Notes: a model not told the origin generated them from the sequence alone. DNA of 64,000 bases from Sediminibacillus massiliensis (GCF_900156915.1 NZ_LT732535.1:451120-515119), one strand, 5' to 3'; shown: positions 1 through 8,758, numbered from the stretch's first letter. Program-made: numbers and translations.

Positions 1-2
1 GA

Positions 3-125
3 CAGCTGGCCAGAATGGCTGATAAACCTATTTCCAAAGAGAAAGAGGACAAAATAGTTAAAGCGATAACCAGCAACAACATGCCTACAGACATGAGCAC
101 ACTGGGAAACCTTTTCAAAAAGTAG
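3..125 (+). CDS. C-terminal end of a stage VI sporulation protein F (SpoVIF)-type protein, partial
   Basis: The window opens inside a reading frame that ends with TAG at 123-125. The visible 40 residues are basic and polar, include the stretch KEKEDKIV followed by NNMP and end in LGNLFKK. From memory this matches the C-terminus of the small SpoVIF-family sporulation proteins, which act late in spore formation. The neighbours support a sporulation setting, since spoIVA lies 1.5 kb downstream. Only the tail is visible, so the N-terminus, length and start cannot be judged. The family assignment is probable rather than proven. Confidence 0.6.
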   Translation, partial: QLARMADKPISKEKEDKIVKAITSNNMPTDMSTLGNLFKK

Positions 126-225
126 CGGTAACTGGGCATATGAGGATACAAAGAAGATAAGGTTCGCATAAAATAAATCGCACAAGCATTCATTTTAAAG
201 CTGTATGGGTAATTATTTAGTCATA

Positions 226-262
226 CCGGGATAGAGACTGCCCCCTCTATCTCGGTCTTTTT
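226..262 (+). terminator. Rho-independent terminator after the spoVIF-type gene
   Basis: An 11-bp stem with one G-U pair (CCGGGATAGAG with CTCTATCTCGG) closes a short C-rich loop and is followed by a T-rich tail. It separates the partial sporulation gene from yphE. Confidence 0.8.
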
Positions 263-391
263 GTTGTCATCCGTTTGGGATATCGAACGTGCAAATAATT
301 GTGATATAATACTGGAAGTGTCGAACAAATACATAAAAACGGCTTGTCTTGAGGAAACAGTAAGCGAGATGATATAAAGAGGTGAAGAAAA

Positions 392-589
392 TTGTCAGAA
401 TCGATGTTAAACATGTATATTTCTTTTGCCGGTATCATTGCCTTGATGGTATCAATAGGGCTAATCCTTTTGAGCAGATACAAGCTAAAAGGAATATTTG
501 CATTTATAATCGCTGTTGTGGCATATATTTGTCTTATTTTTGGCAGTTTGATTATTTTTTACATTGTTTTCAGCGGTCCGACCGCATAG
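392..589 (+). CDS. yphE: YphE-like small membrane protein (DUF2768)
   Basis: A 65-residue, very hydrophobic protein with two predicted transmembrane segments, about residues 8-27 and 34-60. The short loop between them carries the positive residues RYKLK. The TTG start at 392 is chosen because AAAGAGGTGAA lies just upstream and no better start exists. Its position immediately before the lipoprotein gene yphF and then spoIVA matches the B. subtilis order yphE-yphF-spoIVA. The family is known as DUF2768 and has no established biochemical function. It is probably co-transcribed with yphF, whose start is 22 bases further on. Confidence 0.75.
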   Translation: MSESMLNMYISFAGIIALMVSIGLILLSRYKLKGIFAFIIAVVAYICLIFGSLIIFYIVFSGPTA

Positions 590-611
590 ATGAATGTTTT
601 AGGAGGTTTGA

Positions 612-1349
612 ATGATGAAGCGGATTCATATCGTTTTGCTGGTTTTTATGACAGTATTACTAAGCGGCTGCTTGTATCCCAATGAGCAATTGACAAAAAA
701 TGAGGTGCCCAACGAAGTTCAGTTGCAAACGATTCAATCAGCTGTTGACCAATACAGAGAGAATAATCAAGGATTGGTGCCGATAAAGACAAAACCGAAC
801 GAAACCCCTGTCTTCCAGAAATATTTAATTGATTTCACTAAATTGAAAGAACAAAATTTGATTTCCGAAATTCCTGGAACAGCTTTTGAGAATGGGGGAG
901 TCTATCAATATATTCTCATTACTCCGGAAGAGGACCCCCGTGTTAAAGTAATCGATTTAAGAATGACACAGGAAATCAATACGGTCGAAAGATATATTAA
1001 TCAATACAGGGACGAGCATCTCTATCCTCCGTTCGGTGAAGAAGTTGCCGACGGAATATATAAAGTCAACTATTCAAAGATCGGCTTGGAGAATCCGCCG
1101 ACAATCCCGAGTCCCTATTCACAGGACAACCTCTCACTCGTCATGGATACTAATGGGGACATTTATGTGGACTACAGGGCAGAACTGTACAAAGCCATCA
1201 AGAATGAGGAACACGATTATGAAGCCGGTGACGATATCCGTTATCTTCTGGCGGAAACGACCCCCTTTGCACCTGCCTATTCCCTTCCTTATACGATTGA
1301 AAGTGGAAGCGACGAGCCTGTCTTCGCTCCTGATTTGAAAACTCCTTAA
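612..1349 (+). CDS. yphF: YphF-like lipoprotein
   Basis: A 245-residue protein with a classical lipoprotein signal: a short basic start (MMKR), a hydrophobic core and the lipobox LSGC with the lipidated cysteine at about residue 20. The mature part is rich in charged and Tyr/Pro residues and has no catalytic motif I recognise. Two ATG codons (612 and 615) follow the AGGAGGT ribosome site at 600-606; either could be used. Synteny with yphE upstream and spoIVA downstream identifies it as the YphF lipoprotein of Bacillaceae, which I recall as DUF3939. It should be anchored to the outer face of the cytoplasmic membrane. Function is unknown. Confidence 0.75.
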   Translation: MMKRIHIVLLVFMTVLLSGCLYPNEQLTKNEVPNEVQLQTIQSAVDQYRENNQGLVPIKTKPNETPVFQKYLIDFTKLKEQNLISEIPGTAFENGGVYQYILITPEEDPRVKVIDLRMTQEINTVERYINQYRDEHLYPPFGEEVADGIYKVNYSKIGLENPPTIPSPYSQDNLSLVMDTNGDIYVDYRAELYKAIKNEEHDYEAGDDIRYLLAETTPFAPAYSLPYTIESGSDEPVFAPDLKTP

Positions 1350-1368
1350 AGATTGAAGAATAGATATG

Positions 1369-1402
1369 CCCTTGCTTCATATAATGAGGCAAGGGTCTTT
1401 TT
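1369..1402 (+). terminator. Rho-independent terminator after yphF
   Basis: A perfect 7-bp stem (CCCTTGC with GCAAGGG) around a 13-base loop is followed by TCTTTTTG. It ends the yphE-yphF unit and isolates the spoIVA promoter region. Confidence 0.85.
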
Positions 1403-1493
1403 GTAAATAAATAAGCTGCCCTTGAGTTTACCTGAAATTATTATCGATATTTATTCCTTTACAGCTATATCTTAAAACTTTTCAATGAAACAA

Positions 1494-1524
1494 GTCATAT
1501 TTGGGTAGGACAACGTCATAGACT
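1494..1524 (+). promoter_or_regulatory. Putative sigma-E promoter of spoIVA
   Basis: The sequence GTCATATT (1494-1501) is followed after 15 bases by CATAGACT (1517-1524). This resembles the mother-cell sigma-E consensus (ATA-containing -35, CATACAAT-like -10 with about 14-15 bp spacing). In B. subtilis spoIVA is transcribed by sigma-E, so the location fits. The -10 departs from consensus at two positions and no transcript data exist. Confidence 0.55.
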
Positions 1525-1580
1525 CTTAATGTCAAAGATTCGTAACAGTTCTATGGCGAAGTAGACCGGGAGGGGATCAT

Positions 1581-3059
1581 TTGGAAAGAGTGGATATTTT
1601 TAAAGATATCTCAAAACGGACCAACGGAGATATTTATCTAGGGGTAGTGGGAGCGGTCCGTACAGGTAAATCGACATTCATCAAAAAGTTCATGGAGCTT
1701 GTTGTATTGCCTAACATTCAAGATGAAGGAGAGAGAGCAAGAGCCCAGGATGAACTGCCTCAAAGCGCGGCTGGGAAAACCATCATGACGACCGAGCCTA
1801 AATTCGTGCCAAACCAGGCTGTTTCCATTCAAGTGGATGAAGGACTTGATGTGAACGTCAGGGTCGTTGACTGTGTCGGTTACACTGTGAAAGGTGCAAA
1901 AGGCTTCGAAGACGAAAATGGGCCAAGAATGATTAATACACCATGGTACGAGGAACCGATTCCTTTTCATGATGCTGCAGAAATAGGAACTCGGAAGGTA
2001 ATTCAGGAACATTCCACCATAGGAGTAGTTGTCACAACAGATGGGACGATTGGAGAAATCCCCAGAGAGGATTATATAGAATCAGAAGCTAGAGTTGTTG
2101 AGGAACTGAAAGAAGTCGGCAAACCTTTTATCATGGTTGTAAACTCAGTTCAGCCTTATACGAAAGAAACCGAATTGCTCAGGGAAGAACTGTCCGAAAA
2201 ATATGATATTCCCGTACTGGCGATGAGTGTGGAAAGTATGGCCGAACACGATGTTTACAATGTGCTTCGTGAAGCCCTGTTTGAATTCCCGGTATTAGAA
2301 GTGAACGTAAATTTACCAAGCTGGGTAATGGTTTTGAACGAAGACCACTGGCTGAGGGAAAGTTATCAATCAGCCATTCAGGATACAGTGAAGGACATCA
2401 AACGGTTGCGCGATGTAGACAGGGTTGTCGGCAACTTTGAAGGTTATGACTATATCGCAGATGCAAAACTGGCCGGGATGGAAATGGGCGAAGGGGTAGC
2501 TGAAATTGATCTTCAGGCACCAGACTATCTTTATGACCAAGTATTAAAAGAGATAGTCGGCGAAGAAATCAGAGGAAAGGACCATCTACTCCAATTGATG
2601 CAGGATTTTGCTAATGCCAAACGAGAATATGACCAGGTGGCCGAAGCGTTACAAATGGTCAAACAAACCGGATACGGGGTTGCAGCTCCTACTCTTCATG
2701 ATATGGTATTGGATGAACCGGAAATTATCCGGCAGGGATCCAGGTTTGGAGTCAGGCTCAAAGCAGTTGCACCATCCATTCATATGATAAAAGTAGATGT
2801 GGAATCGGAATTCGCTCCAATCATTGGAACGGAGAAACAGAGTGAAGAGCTTGTCAGGTATTTGATGCAAGATTTTGAAGAAGATCCTTTGTCAATATGG
2901 GAATCGGATATCTTCGGCCGGTCATTAAGTTCGATTGTCAGGGAAGGAATTCAAGCCAAACTATCCCTGATGCCGGAAAACGCCAGATATAAGTTGAAAG
3001 AAACACTTGAAAGAATCATCAATGAAGGATCTGGTGGTTTAATAGCAATAATCCTTTAG
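1581..3059 (+). CDS. spoIVA: Stage IV sporulation protein A, spore coat basement-layer ATPase
   Basis: 492 residues, the same length as the B. subtilis protein. The N-terminal domain carries a Walker A loop at residues 24-32 (GAVRTGKST, catalytic Lys30) within a TRAFAC-type P-loop fold. A central region and a C-terminal domain ending GGLIAIIL complete the family architecture. SpoIVA hydrolyses ATP to polymerise on the outer forespore membrane, where SpoVM anchors it, forming the platform for coat assembly and influencing cortex formation. The TTG start is set by GGGAGGGG at 1568-1574 and by the conserved N-terminus. It is a single-gene unit between two terminators with a likely sigma-E promoter. 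Identification is firm. Confidence 0.97.
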   Translation: MERVDIFKDISKRTNGDIYLGVVGAVRTGKSTFIKKFMELVVLPNIQDEGERARAQDELPQSAAGKTIMTTEPKFVPNQAVSIQVDEGLDVNVRVVDCVGYTVKGAKGFEDENGPRMINTPWYEEPIPFHDAAEIGTRKVIQEHSTIGVVVTTDGTIGEIPREDYIESEARVVEELKEVGKPFIMVVNSVQPYTKETELLREELSEKYDIPVLAMSVESMAEHDVYNVLREALFEFPVLEVNVNLPSWVMVLNEDHWLRESYQSAIQDTVKDIKRLRDVDRVVGNFEGYDYIADAKLAGMEMGEGVAEIDLQAPDYLYDQVLKEIVGEEIRGKDHLLQLMQDFANAKREYDQVAEALQMVKQTGYGVAAPTLHDMVLDEPEIIRQGSRFGVRLKAVAPSIHMIKVDVESEFAPIIGTEKQSEELVRYLMQDFEEDPLSIWESDIFGRSLSSIVREGIQAKLSLMPENARYKLKETLERIINEGSGGLIAIIL

Positions 3060-3083
3060 CGGCTAATTACAGGCCGCTTTTTG
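3058..3083 (+). terminator. Rho-independent terminator overlapping the spoIVA stop codon
   Basis: The stem AGCGGC/GCCGCT encloses a 9-base loop and is followed by a run of T. The left arm starts inside the TAG stop codon of spoIVA. Confidence 0.85.
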
Positions 3084-3156
3084 TTATGGCCAAAATTCCA
3101 TCCTTCCAAACACAGGATTTTCGTGAATGAAAAGAGAATAATTGGATAGAACCCGC

Positions 3157-3185
3157 TTGATGACAGTATTTAACTGTGATAATAT
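3157..3185 (+). promoter_or_regulatory. Putative upstream sigma-A promoter of the HU gene
   Basis: TTGATG, then exactly 17 bp, then TAATAT. This is the farther of two promoter-like sequences in the 340-base gap before the HU gene. Apart from these two promoters and the terminator of spoIVA I see nothing else in that gap. Confidence 0.5.
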
Positions 3186-3253
3186 CCAATTGTGGCCTGG
3201 CTGATGAAAATCTGGGAAATACTACAAATTTTTAGCAATCTAGCCGATTTTTG

Positions 3254-3282
3254 TTGAATTTCCGCTAAAAGTCGTTTAATAT
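3254..3282 (+). promoter_or_regulatory. Putative proximal sigma-A promoter of the HU gene
   Basis: TTGAAT and TAATAT separated by 17 bp. The start site would fall near 3289, leaving a leader of about 110 bases. Two promoters before hbs are also known in B. subtilis. Confidence 0.6.
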
Positions 3283-3402
3283 AAGCCATGTCATCTTTTA
3301 AATCGGTGGCAACTAGTATAAAATGCTGAAAAATGGTGAACAAATGGATGTACGGTCATTTGTTCGAAATCGTAGGATATATATCGGGAGGAGGTGAATG
3401 TC

Positions 3403-3675
3403 ATGAACAAAACAGATCTAATCAACACAGTTGCAGAAAGAAGCGAACTTTCCAAGAAAGATGCTACTAAAGCTGTGGATGCAGTTTTCGAATCTATCAT
3501 GGATTCACTTAAAGCTGGAGACAAGGTTCAATTAATCGGTTTTGGAAACTTCGAAGTGCGTGAGCGTGCTGCACGTAAAGGGCGCAACCCTCAAACAGGT
3601 GATGAAATCGAAATTCCTGCAAGCAAGGTTCCAGCCTTCAAACCAGGTAAAGCCCTGAAAGACAATGTAAAATAA
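3403..3675 (+). CDS. hbs: HU-family nucleoid protein (HBsu)
   Basis: A 90-residue histone-like DNA-binding protein. The N-terminal helices ([13 protein letters not shown]) form the dimer body. The beta-arm region contains the family signature [21 protein letters not shown], and the C-terminus ends in [12 protein letters not shown]. It bends and compacts DNA as a homodimer and is essential in B. subtilis. ATG 3403 is preferred over the in-frame GTG at 3394 because GGGAGGAGG at 3386-3394 is the ribosome site and the known N-terminus is MNKT. It is monocistronic, preceded by two sigma-A-like promoters and followed by a strong terminator. Confidence 0.97.
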   Translation: MNKTDLINTVAERSELSKKDATKAVDAVFESIMDSLKAGDKVQLIGFGNFEVRERAARKGRNPQTGDEIEIPASKVPAFKPGKALKDNVK

Positions 3676-3690
3676 TTTACATAACGGGCA

Positions 3691-3717
3691 AAGGGTGCAC
3701 ATTTTGCACCCTTTTTA
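3691..3717 (+). terminator. Rho-independent terminator of the HU gene
   Basis: The stem GGGTGCA/TGCACCC with a four-base loop is followed by TTTTT. Confidence 0.92.
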
Positions 3718-3827
3718 TTTTTGCATTTTTGTTATGTTAGGTTTATCGTATGTACATAGATAGTTCATTTCAAAGACTGGTCAAAAGGTGAATTTGAACG
3801 TGTAAATATTGATTAGGAGGCAGGAGG

Positions 3828-4061
3828 ATGTCAACATATAAAGACAGCAATGATTTCTTTATAATCAAGGCGCTGGAAGACGGTGTCCAGGTAATCGGAT
3901 TGACAAGAGGGACGGATACCAGGTTTCACCATTCAGAAAAACTAGACAAAAACGAAATGATGATTGCGCAATTTACAGAACATACCTCGGCAGTGAAAAT
4001 CCGTGGGAATGCCATCATTCAGTCGAGCCATGGGGAAATATCCAACCTTAATGACGAGTGA
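3828..4061 (+). CDS. mtrB: Tryptophan RNA-binding attenuation protein (TRAP)
   Basis: 77 residues, closely resembling B. subtilis TRAP, including [17 protein letters not shown] and the segment [16 protein letters not shown] forms an 11-subunit ring that, with bound tryptophan, wraps RNA containing 11 spaced (G/U)AG triplets. It thereby causes attenuation of the trp operon and translational repression of trpG, trpP and ycbK. In B. subtilis it follows folE (mtrA); here HU lies directly upstream and folE is absent. The trp operon is also missing from its usual site between aroH and hisC in this window. Start ATG 3828 is preceded by two tandem AGGAGG sequences. Confidence 0.95.
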   Translation: MSTYKDSNDFFIIKALEDGVQVIGLTRGTDTRFHHSEKLDKNEMMIAQFTEHTSAVKIRGNAIIQSSHGEISNLNDE

Positions 4062-4074
4062 GTTCGTGATTCAC

Positions 4075-4112
4075 AATAGGTAAGACTTTGGCCGGGATTA
4101 CCTATTTTAATT
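4075..4112 (+). terminator. Likely terminator after mtrB
   Basis: A perfect 9-bp inverted repeat (AATAGGTAA/TTACCTATT) with a 14-base loop is followed by TTTAATT. It overlaps the promoter-like sequence of the next gene. Confidence 0.6.
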
Positions 4113-4122
4113 GTGTTATAAT
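4094..4122 (+). promoter_or_regulatory. Possible extended -10 promoter for hepS-menG-hepT
   Basis: A consensus TATAAT at 4117-4122 has TG one base upstream (TGT-TATAAT), the extended -10 form. The -35 position (GGGATT, 17 bp away) is poor, as is usual for extended -10 promoters. It lies 37 bases before hepS. Confidence 0.5.
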
Positions 4123-4159
4123 AGAATGAAACCTGACATAATGTTACGAAAGGGCTTGG

Positions 4160-4969
4160 GTGGTTACTTTGAAGACATCATCAAATTTAACGCTTAATGA
4201 AATAAAAGAAGCGATTGAGACGCAGATTGAGCATTCTTACTTGGAAAAGTATATACAAAAGCCCGTTATTGATGACGATAAACTGTTCATCTTATCCTCC
4301 ATCATAAATAACACTCCGAATTCCGACAGCAAGAAAAAGCATTATATAATTACTGCAATGCTTGTCCAAATTGCATTGGATACCCATGATCTTGTTTCAA
4401 GAAGGGAAGAGCACGGGGAAACCGGCCGGAATAAAAAACAAAGGCAATTGACTGTCCTGGCCGGAGATTACTACAGCGGGTTGTACTATTATCTGCTTTC
4501 CCGCCTGGATGATATTCCGATGATTCATATGCTCGCCTCAGCGATTAAAGAAATCAATGAATTGAAGATGACTGTATATTATAAGGAGTACGAGTCTGTC
4601 TCTGAATTCATGAACTCCGTCATGCAAATAGAATCCCTGCTCATAAGGAGAATCGCTGAATTTTTCCAACGGGATTCCATCAATGAGTTTACTGGCAACT
4701 GGCTGCTCACCAGGAAATTGATGCGGGAGAAAAGCAGTTTTCTCAATAAAGAAAGCTCATTGATATTCGAGCTGCTTACAAAAGGGCCGGCACATCGAAT
4801 TGACTATAATCACGTCGTAACTACAGTTGAACAATTCATCCAGAACAGTACACGCCGTGCTGAAGAGACCATTTCACAGCTGCCAGGTCATTTTCAATCA
4901 CTTCGATTGCATGTCCACGCCATTATCGACAGCATTGGAAATAATACAACAGTATTGGAAGAGGGTTAA
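4160..4969 (+). CDS. hepS: Heptaprenyl diphosphate synthase, component I (regulatory small subunit)
   Basis: A 269-residue alpha-helical protein without the aspartate-rich catalytic motifs of prenyl synthases, as expected for component I. It partners with HepT (5710-6681) to make the C35 side chain of menaquinone-7. The conserved region around QRQLTVLAGDYYSGLYYYLLS is typical of this subunit. Synteny (mtrB-hepS-menG-hepT-ndk) matches B. subtilis. The start is uncertain: GTG 4160 has AAAGGG five bases upstream, while TTG 4169 is an alternative. The stop is four bases from the menG start, so the two are translated together. Confidence 0.88.
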   Translation: MVTLKTSSNLTLNEIKEAIETQIEHSYLEKYIQKPVIDDDKLFILSSIINNTPNSDSKKKHYIITAMLVQIALDTHDLVSRREEHGETGRNKKQRQLTVLAGDYYSGLYYYLLSRLDDIPMIHMLASAIKEINELKMTVYYKEYESVSEFMNSVMQIESLLIRRIAEFFQRDSINEFTGNWLLTRKLMREKSSFLNKESSLIFELLTKGPAHRIDYNHVVTTVEQFIQNSTRRAEETISQLPGHFQSLRLHVHAIIDSIGNNTTVLEEG

Positions 4970-4973
4970 TTGA

Positions 4974-5684
4974 ATGTCACAACAAACCAAAGAACAACGG
5001 GTTCATAATGTTTTTGAAAAAATATACAATCGTTATGATTTTATGAATTCGGTGATTTCTTTTCAGAGACACAAAGCGTGGAGAAAAGATGTCATGAAAA
5101 GGATGAATGTTAAGAGCGGTGATACTGCCTTGGATGTTTGCTGCGGAACTGGCGACTGGTCTTTTTCGCTGGCCGATGCCGTCGGACCGACAGGAAAGGT
5201 AGTCGGACTGGACTTCAGTAATAACATGCTCTCGGTTGCACGTAAGAAGAAAGAGACAAATCACATCTCCCATTTGGACTTTATTCAAGGTAATGCCATG
5301 GAACTGCCTTTCGAGGATAACAGCTTTGATTATATAACAATCGGTTTTGGATTGCGCAATGTACCTGATTATGCCCAAGTCCTGAGGGAAATGAGAAGAG
5401 TAGTCAAGCCCGGCGGAAAAGTGGTATGTTTAGAAACTTCCCAGCCGACTGCACCTGTGTTTCGACAGCTATACTATATATACTTCGGTCATATAATGCC
5501 TCTTTTCGGAAAGCTGTTCGCAAAAAGCTATCAAGAGTATGCCTGGCTTCATGAATCTGCCAAAGATTTTCCCGGCAAAGAAGAATTGAAAGAAATGTTC
5601 AAGGAAGCCGGTCTCAGCCAAGTTAATGTAAAGGCTTATACTGGAGGCGTTGCAGCCATGCATATGGGAACAAAACCATCATAA
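4974..5684 (+). CDS. menG: Demethylmenaquinone methyltransferase
   Basis: A 236-residue class I SAM methyltransferase (UbiE/MenG family). Motif I is [11 protein letters not shown] at about residues 58-68. Further family signatures are [15 protein letters not shown] and the N-terminal [13 protein letters not shown]. It carries out the last step of menaquinone synthesis, methylating the demethylated naphthoquinone ring. It lies between the two heptaprenyl synthase subunits, so side-chain synthesis and ring methylation are co-expressed. The product serves the qcrABC complex encoded further along. The B. subtilis gene has also been called menH or ubiE. Confidence 0.95.
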   Translation: MSQQTKEQRVHNVFEKIYNRYDFMNSVISFQRHKAWRKDVMKRMNVKSGDTALDVCCGTGDWSFSLADAVGPTGKVVGLDFSNNMLSVARKKKETNHISHLDFIQGNAMELPFEDNSFDYITIGFGLRNVPDYAQVLREMRRVVKPGGKVVCLETSQPTAPVFRQLYYIYFGHIMPLFGKLFAKSYQEYAWLHESAKDFPGKEELKEMFKEAGLSQVNVKAYTGGVAAMHMGTKPS

Positions 5685-5709
5685 AAAATTAGTTAAAAAG
5701 GTGAAAGAC

Positions 5710-6681
5710 ATGAAATTAGCAATGATCTATTCCTATTTAAAACAAGATCTTGATCATATTGAAAAAGCCTTGAATAAAACAATCCGCTCCAAGCATCCTG
5801 TATTAAGGGAGGCTTCCAGTCAGTTATTGCAAGCAGGAGGAAAAAGACTTCGTCCTGTTTTTGTTTTGCTTGCCGCCAAATTTGGAGATTACCAGATTAC
5901 GCGTGTGGAAAAAGTCGCAGTATCTTTGGAATTAATACATATGGCTTCCCTTGTTCATGACGATGTGATCGATGAAGCCCAGCTGCGAAGAGGTGAACCG
6001 ACCGTCAAGGCTAGATGGGACAATCGGATTGCTATGTACACAGGAGATTACATATTCGCACGATCACTTGAGTATTTATCTGCCCTGGAAAAACCAAAGG
6101 CACATCGGATTCTTTCTGAAACGATGGTGGAACTCTGTATTGGTGAAATGGAACAAATCAGGGATAAATATCATTTGGAACAAAATGTCAGAAATTATCT
6201 GAGACGGATAAAAAGAAAAACAGCTCTTTTGATTTCTTCCAGCTGCAGTCTCGGGGCAATTGCGTCTGATGTGCCCGCCCATTATGAAAAAGCGCTGAAC
6301 AGATATGGTTACTATATCGGAATGTCCTACCAAATCATTGACGACATTCTTGATTTTACTTCCACAGAGAAACAGTTGGGAAAACCAGCAGGAAGTGACT
6401 TGATGCAGGGTAATTTGACGTTGCCGGTATTCTATGCAATGGAAAACCCGGACTTCAAGGAAGAACTGAACAGACTTTTTGCGGTTCCGGAGGATATTAG
6501 CCATGAAGATATCCGTCCATTCATCGATATGATCAAAAATTCGGATGTCATCGAAAGATCGTACGCTTTGAGTGATATGTACCTCGACAAGGCCTATAAG
6601 TCTTTGGAAGAATTGCCTGATATTAAGGCGAAGCAGACTTTGAAAGATATAGCAAAATATATAGGCAAAAGAAAATCTTAA
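5710..6681 (+). CDS. hepT: Heptaprenyl diphosphate synthase, component II (catalytic subunit)
   Basis: A 323-residue trans-isoprenyl diphosphate synthase. The first aspartate-rich motif is in LVHDDVIDEA (about residues 84-88) and the second is DDILD near residue 211; both bind Mg-diphosphate. GGKRLRPVFVLL near the N-terminus is the conserved region I. With HepS it extends farnesyl diphosphate to heptaprenyl diphosphate. ATG 5710 follows AAAAAGGTGAAAG and gives the conserved N-terminus MKLAMIYSYLKQDL; upstream in-frame codons run into menG and are rejected. It is the last gene of the hepS-menG-hepT cluster. Confidence 0.94.
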   Translation: MKLAMIYSYLKQDLDHIEKALNKTIRSKHPVLREASSQLLQAGGKRLRPVFVLLAAKFGDYQITRVEKVAVSLELIHMASLVHDDVIDEAQLRRGEPTVKARWDNRIAMYTGDYIFARSLEYLSALEKPKAHRILSETMVELCIGEMEQIRDKYHLEQNVRNYLRRIKRKTALLISSSCSLGAIASDVPAHYEKALNRYGYYIGMSYQIIDDILDFTSTEKQLGKPAGSDLMQGNLTLPVFYAMENPDFKEELNRLFAVPEDISHEDIRPFIDMIKNSDVIERSYALSDMYLDKAYKSLEELPDIKAKQTLKDIAKYIGKRKS

Positions 6682-6764
6682 ACAAATTGCCAATTCATTG
6701 AATATTTGATAGAATTTATTAGGTTAGCGCTTTCATACATAATCTTGTTGGAGAGGTGTATTCG

Positions 6765-7208
6765 ATGGAGAAGACTTTCTTGATGATCAAACCAGATGGG
6801 GTACAAAGAAACTTGGCGGGGGAAATCATGGCACGCTTTGAGAAAAAAGGATATAAACTGGTCGGCGCCAAATTGATGCAGATAACAGAAGAATTGGCCG
6901 AACAGCATTACGGTGAGCACAAGGGAAAACCTTTTTACGAGGAGTTGGTCGCATTTATCACTTCAGGGCCAGTGTTTGCGATGGTCTGGGAAGGGGAGAA
7001 TGTGATTGCGGTCGCAAGGCAAATGATGGGCAAGACAAATCCTCAAGAAGCTTTACCAGGTACAATCAGAGGCGATTACGGGGTGACTGTCGGAAAAAAT
7101 GTCATTCATGGCTCTGATTCTGAAAAAAGTGCCCAACGGGAAATTTCTTTATTTTTCGAAGAAGGACAACTATTGGATTATGAGAAAACGGCCAGTGCCT
7201 GGCTTTAA
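6765..7208 (+). CDS. ndk: Nucleoside diphosphate kinase
   Basis: 147 residues with the complete NDPK fold. It begins [14 protein letters not shown] and carries the active-site histidine in NVIHGSDS at about residue 115, which is phosphorylated during the ping-pong transfer between NTPs and NDPs. It balances nucleoside triphosphate pools in the cytoplasm. ATG 6765 follows GAGAGGTG; the in-frame ATG nine bases upstream overlaps that ribosome site. In B. subtilis ndk is followed by cheR and aroF. Here cheR is absent and a terminator plus about 380 non-coding bases follow. Confidence 0.97.
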   Translation: MEKTFLMIKPDGVQRNLAGEIMARFEKKGYKLVGAKLMQITEELAEQHYGEHKGKPFYEELVAFITSGPVFAMVWEGENVIAVARQMMGKTNPQEALPGTIRGDYGVTVGKNVIHGSDSEKSAQREISLFFEEGQLLDYEKTASAWL

Positions 7209-7245
7209 AAAAGTGTTTAAGATAATTTTTATCCAAATATACAGG

Positions 7246-7283
7246 AAACAACCTTCCAAAGCGGGGGTTGTTTTTCTTTTTTC
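7246..7283 (+). terminator. Rho-independent terminator after ndk
   Basis: The stem AAACAACC/GGTTGTTT is followed by TTCTTTTTTC. It separates ndk from the aromatic operon. The rest of the 380-base gap to 7591 holds only a doubtful small frame and a cre-like box. Confidence 0.85.
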
Positions 7284-7364
7284 ACAAATTGTTATTTATC
7301 TAGCAAATGCTACATAATCCAGTCTTTTCAAGATAGTGGAGCAGGTTGATTAAGGTATCCCAGA

Positions 7365-7490
7365 ATGAGAACCATGAAAGTAATGGATATCAATCTGATG
7401 AATCAAGATTATGAAGGGAGCGGTGGTGTCTTTAAAAATGACAATAACCTGGTTATGGTCTTGATCGGCAAATCGGGCCACTATTATTAA
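7365..7490 (+). other. Doubtful 41-codon open frame in the ndk-aroC gap
   Basis: An open frame starts ATGAGAACCATG and ends TAA, encoding a 41-residue peptide that begins MRTMKVMDIN and ends KSGHYY. There is no convincing ribosome site before the first ATG, and I recognise no family. It occupies the place where B. subtilis has cheR, but I see no CheR motif in it. It may be a decayed fragment or chance. Confidence 0.2.
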
Positions 7491-7502
7491 AAAATTTAGT
7501 CT

Positions 7503-7516
7503 TGTAAGCGTTTACT
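7503..7516 (+). promoter_or_regulatory. Putative cre (CcpA-binding) site before aroC
   Basis: TGTAAGCGTTTACT matches the catabolite-responsive element consensus TGWAANCGNTNWCA at 13 of 14 positions. It lies about 75 bases before the aroC start, just upstream of a TATGAT -10-like hexamer at 7547-7552. If functional, CcpA would tie aromatic biosynthesis to carbon status. Activation or repression cannot be decided from sequence. Confidence 0.5.
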
Positions 7517-7591
7517 ATGATTTATATGCACACATGGGAAAGAAGGTATGATATAGTAGTACAAAAATTAAAAGTATATGGAGGTATAATC

Positions 7592-8758
7592 ATGCGCTAT
7601 CTTACTGCCGGTGAATCACACGGCAAACAACTTACAACTATCGTAGAAGGGCTTCCGGCTTTAATGCCTCTTACAAAGGAAGATATAAATGAGTCATTGC
7701 TCCGCAGGCAGAAAGGACACGGCCGCGGAAAAAGAATGCAAATTGAAAAGGACCTCGTTGAAATAGCAGGGGGTGTAAGACATGGTTACACCTTGGGCTC
7801 GCCGATAGCTATGGTTATACATAATGATGACTTTAAACATTGGGAAGACATTATGGGAGAAGATCCTTATCCTGAAGGGCAGAATATCAGGAGGACTGTG
7901 ACCCGCCCGAGACCCGGGCATGCAGATCTGAACGGGGCGATGAAATATGGCCACAGGGATATAAGAAATATTTTGGAAAGGTCCTCTGCCAGGGAAACGG
8001 CTGCAAGAGTAGCTGCCGGGGCAGTTGCAAAAACATTACTAAAGCAGCTCGGCATCGATGTTGTAAGTTATGTGAAAGAGATAGCAGGCATTCAAGCAGA
8101 AGACAAAACAGATCTGTCGATCGATCAGAAAAGGCAAATCTCTGAGGATTCACCTGTCCGCAGCCTTGATGAAGAAGCGGGACAAAAAATGATGGATGCG
8201 ATTGACCAGGCTAAAAAGGATGGGGACTCAATCGGCGGTGTAGTGGAAGTGTATATAGAAGGTATGCCTGCCGGAGTAGGTTCCTATGTTCATTATGACC
8301 GGAAGCTTGACGGAAGAATCGCGGGGGCAGTTGCGAGCATCAATGCCTTTAAAGGGGTGGAATTCGGAATAGGCTTCGAGGCCGCACGGATGAACGGCAG
8401 CCAGGTCCACGACGAGATTGCTTGGGAGAAGAATGTCGGTTACTATCGGAAAACGAATCGCTTAGGTGGATTTGAAGGTGGCATGACGACCGGGATGCCG
8501 ATCGTTGTGAAAGGAGTCATGAAACCAATTCCTACTCTTTACAAGCCGTTGCAAAGTGTCGATATCGAGTCGAAAGAGCCATTCAGCGCAAGCATTGAAC
8601 GATCTGATTCTTGTGCAGTTCCTGCAGCAGCTGTCGTTATGGAACATGTTGTGGCATTTGAACTTGCAAAAGGGTTGTTGGAACAGTTCCCTCATGACCA
8701 ATTCCCTAAATTGAAAGAATCCATTGATCAGTACCGTGAAGAATTAAGGTGTTTTTAA
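7592..8758 (+). CDS. aroC: Chorismate synthase
   Basis: 388 residues with the chorismate synthase signatures: [11 protein letters not shown] at the N-terminus, [12 protein letters not shown] near residue 45, and [17 protein letters not shown] near residue 110. It converts 5-enolpyruvylshikimate-3-phosphate to chorismate using reduced FMN. The start is ATG 7592, preceded by GGAGG at 7580-7584. The B. subtilis gene is called aroF. It opens a long operon in which aroB follows with an overlap of stop and start (TAATG). Transcription probably begins just upstream, near the cre-like site. Confidence 0.97.
   Translation: MRYLTAGESHGKQLTTIVEGLPALMPLTKEDINESLLRRQKGHGRGKRMQIEKDLVEIAGGVRHGYTLGSPIAMVIHNDDFKHWEDIMGEDPYPEGQNIRRTVTRPRPGHADLNGAMKYGHRDIRNILERSSARETAARVAAGAVAKTLLKQLGIDVVSYVKEIAGIQAEDKTDLSIDQKRQISEDSPVRSLDEEAGQKMMDAIDQAKKDGDSIGGVVEVYIEGMPAGVGSYVHYDRKLDGRIAGAVASINAFKGVEFGIGFEAARMNGSQVHDEIAWEKNVGYYRKTNRLGGFEGGMTTGMPIVVKGVMKPIPTLYKPLQSVDIESKEPFSASIERSDSCAVPAAAVVMEHVVAFELAKGLLEQFPHDQFPKLKESIDQYREELRCF

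Noticed and set aside
6076-6693. 205-codon minus-strand frame opposite hepT
   Set aside because: It mirrors hepT, has odd Phe- and Cys-rich composition and no expression signals.
7321-7380. TRAP binding site upstream of aroC
   Set aside because: Only three or four NAG triplets occur with irregular spacing, far from the eleven needed.
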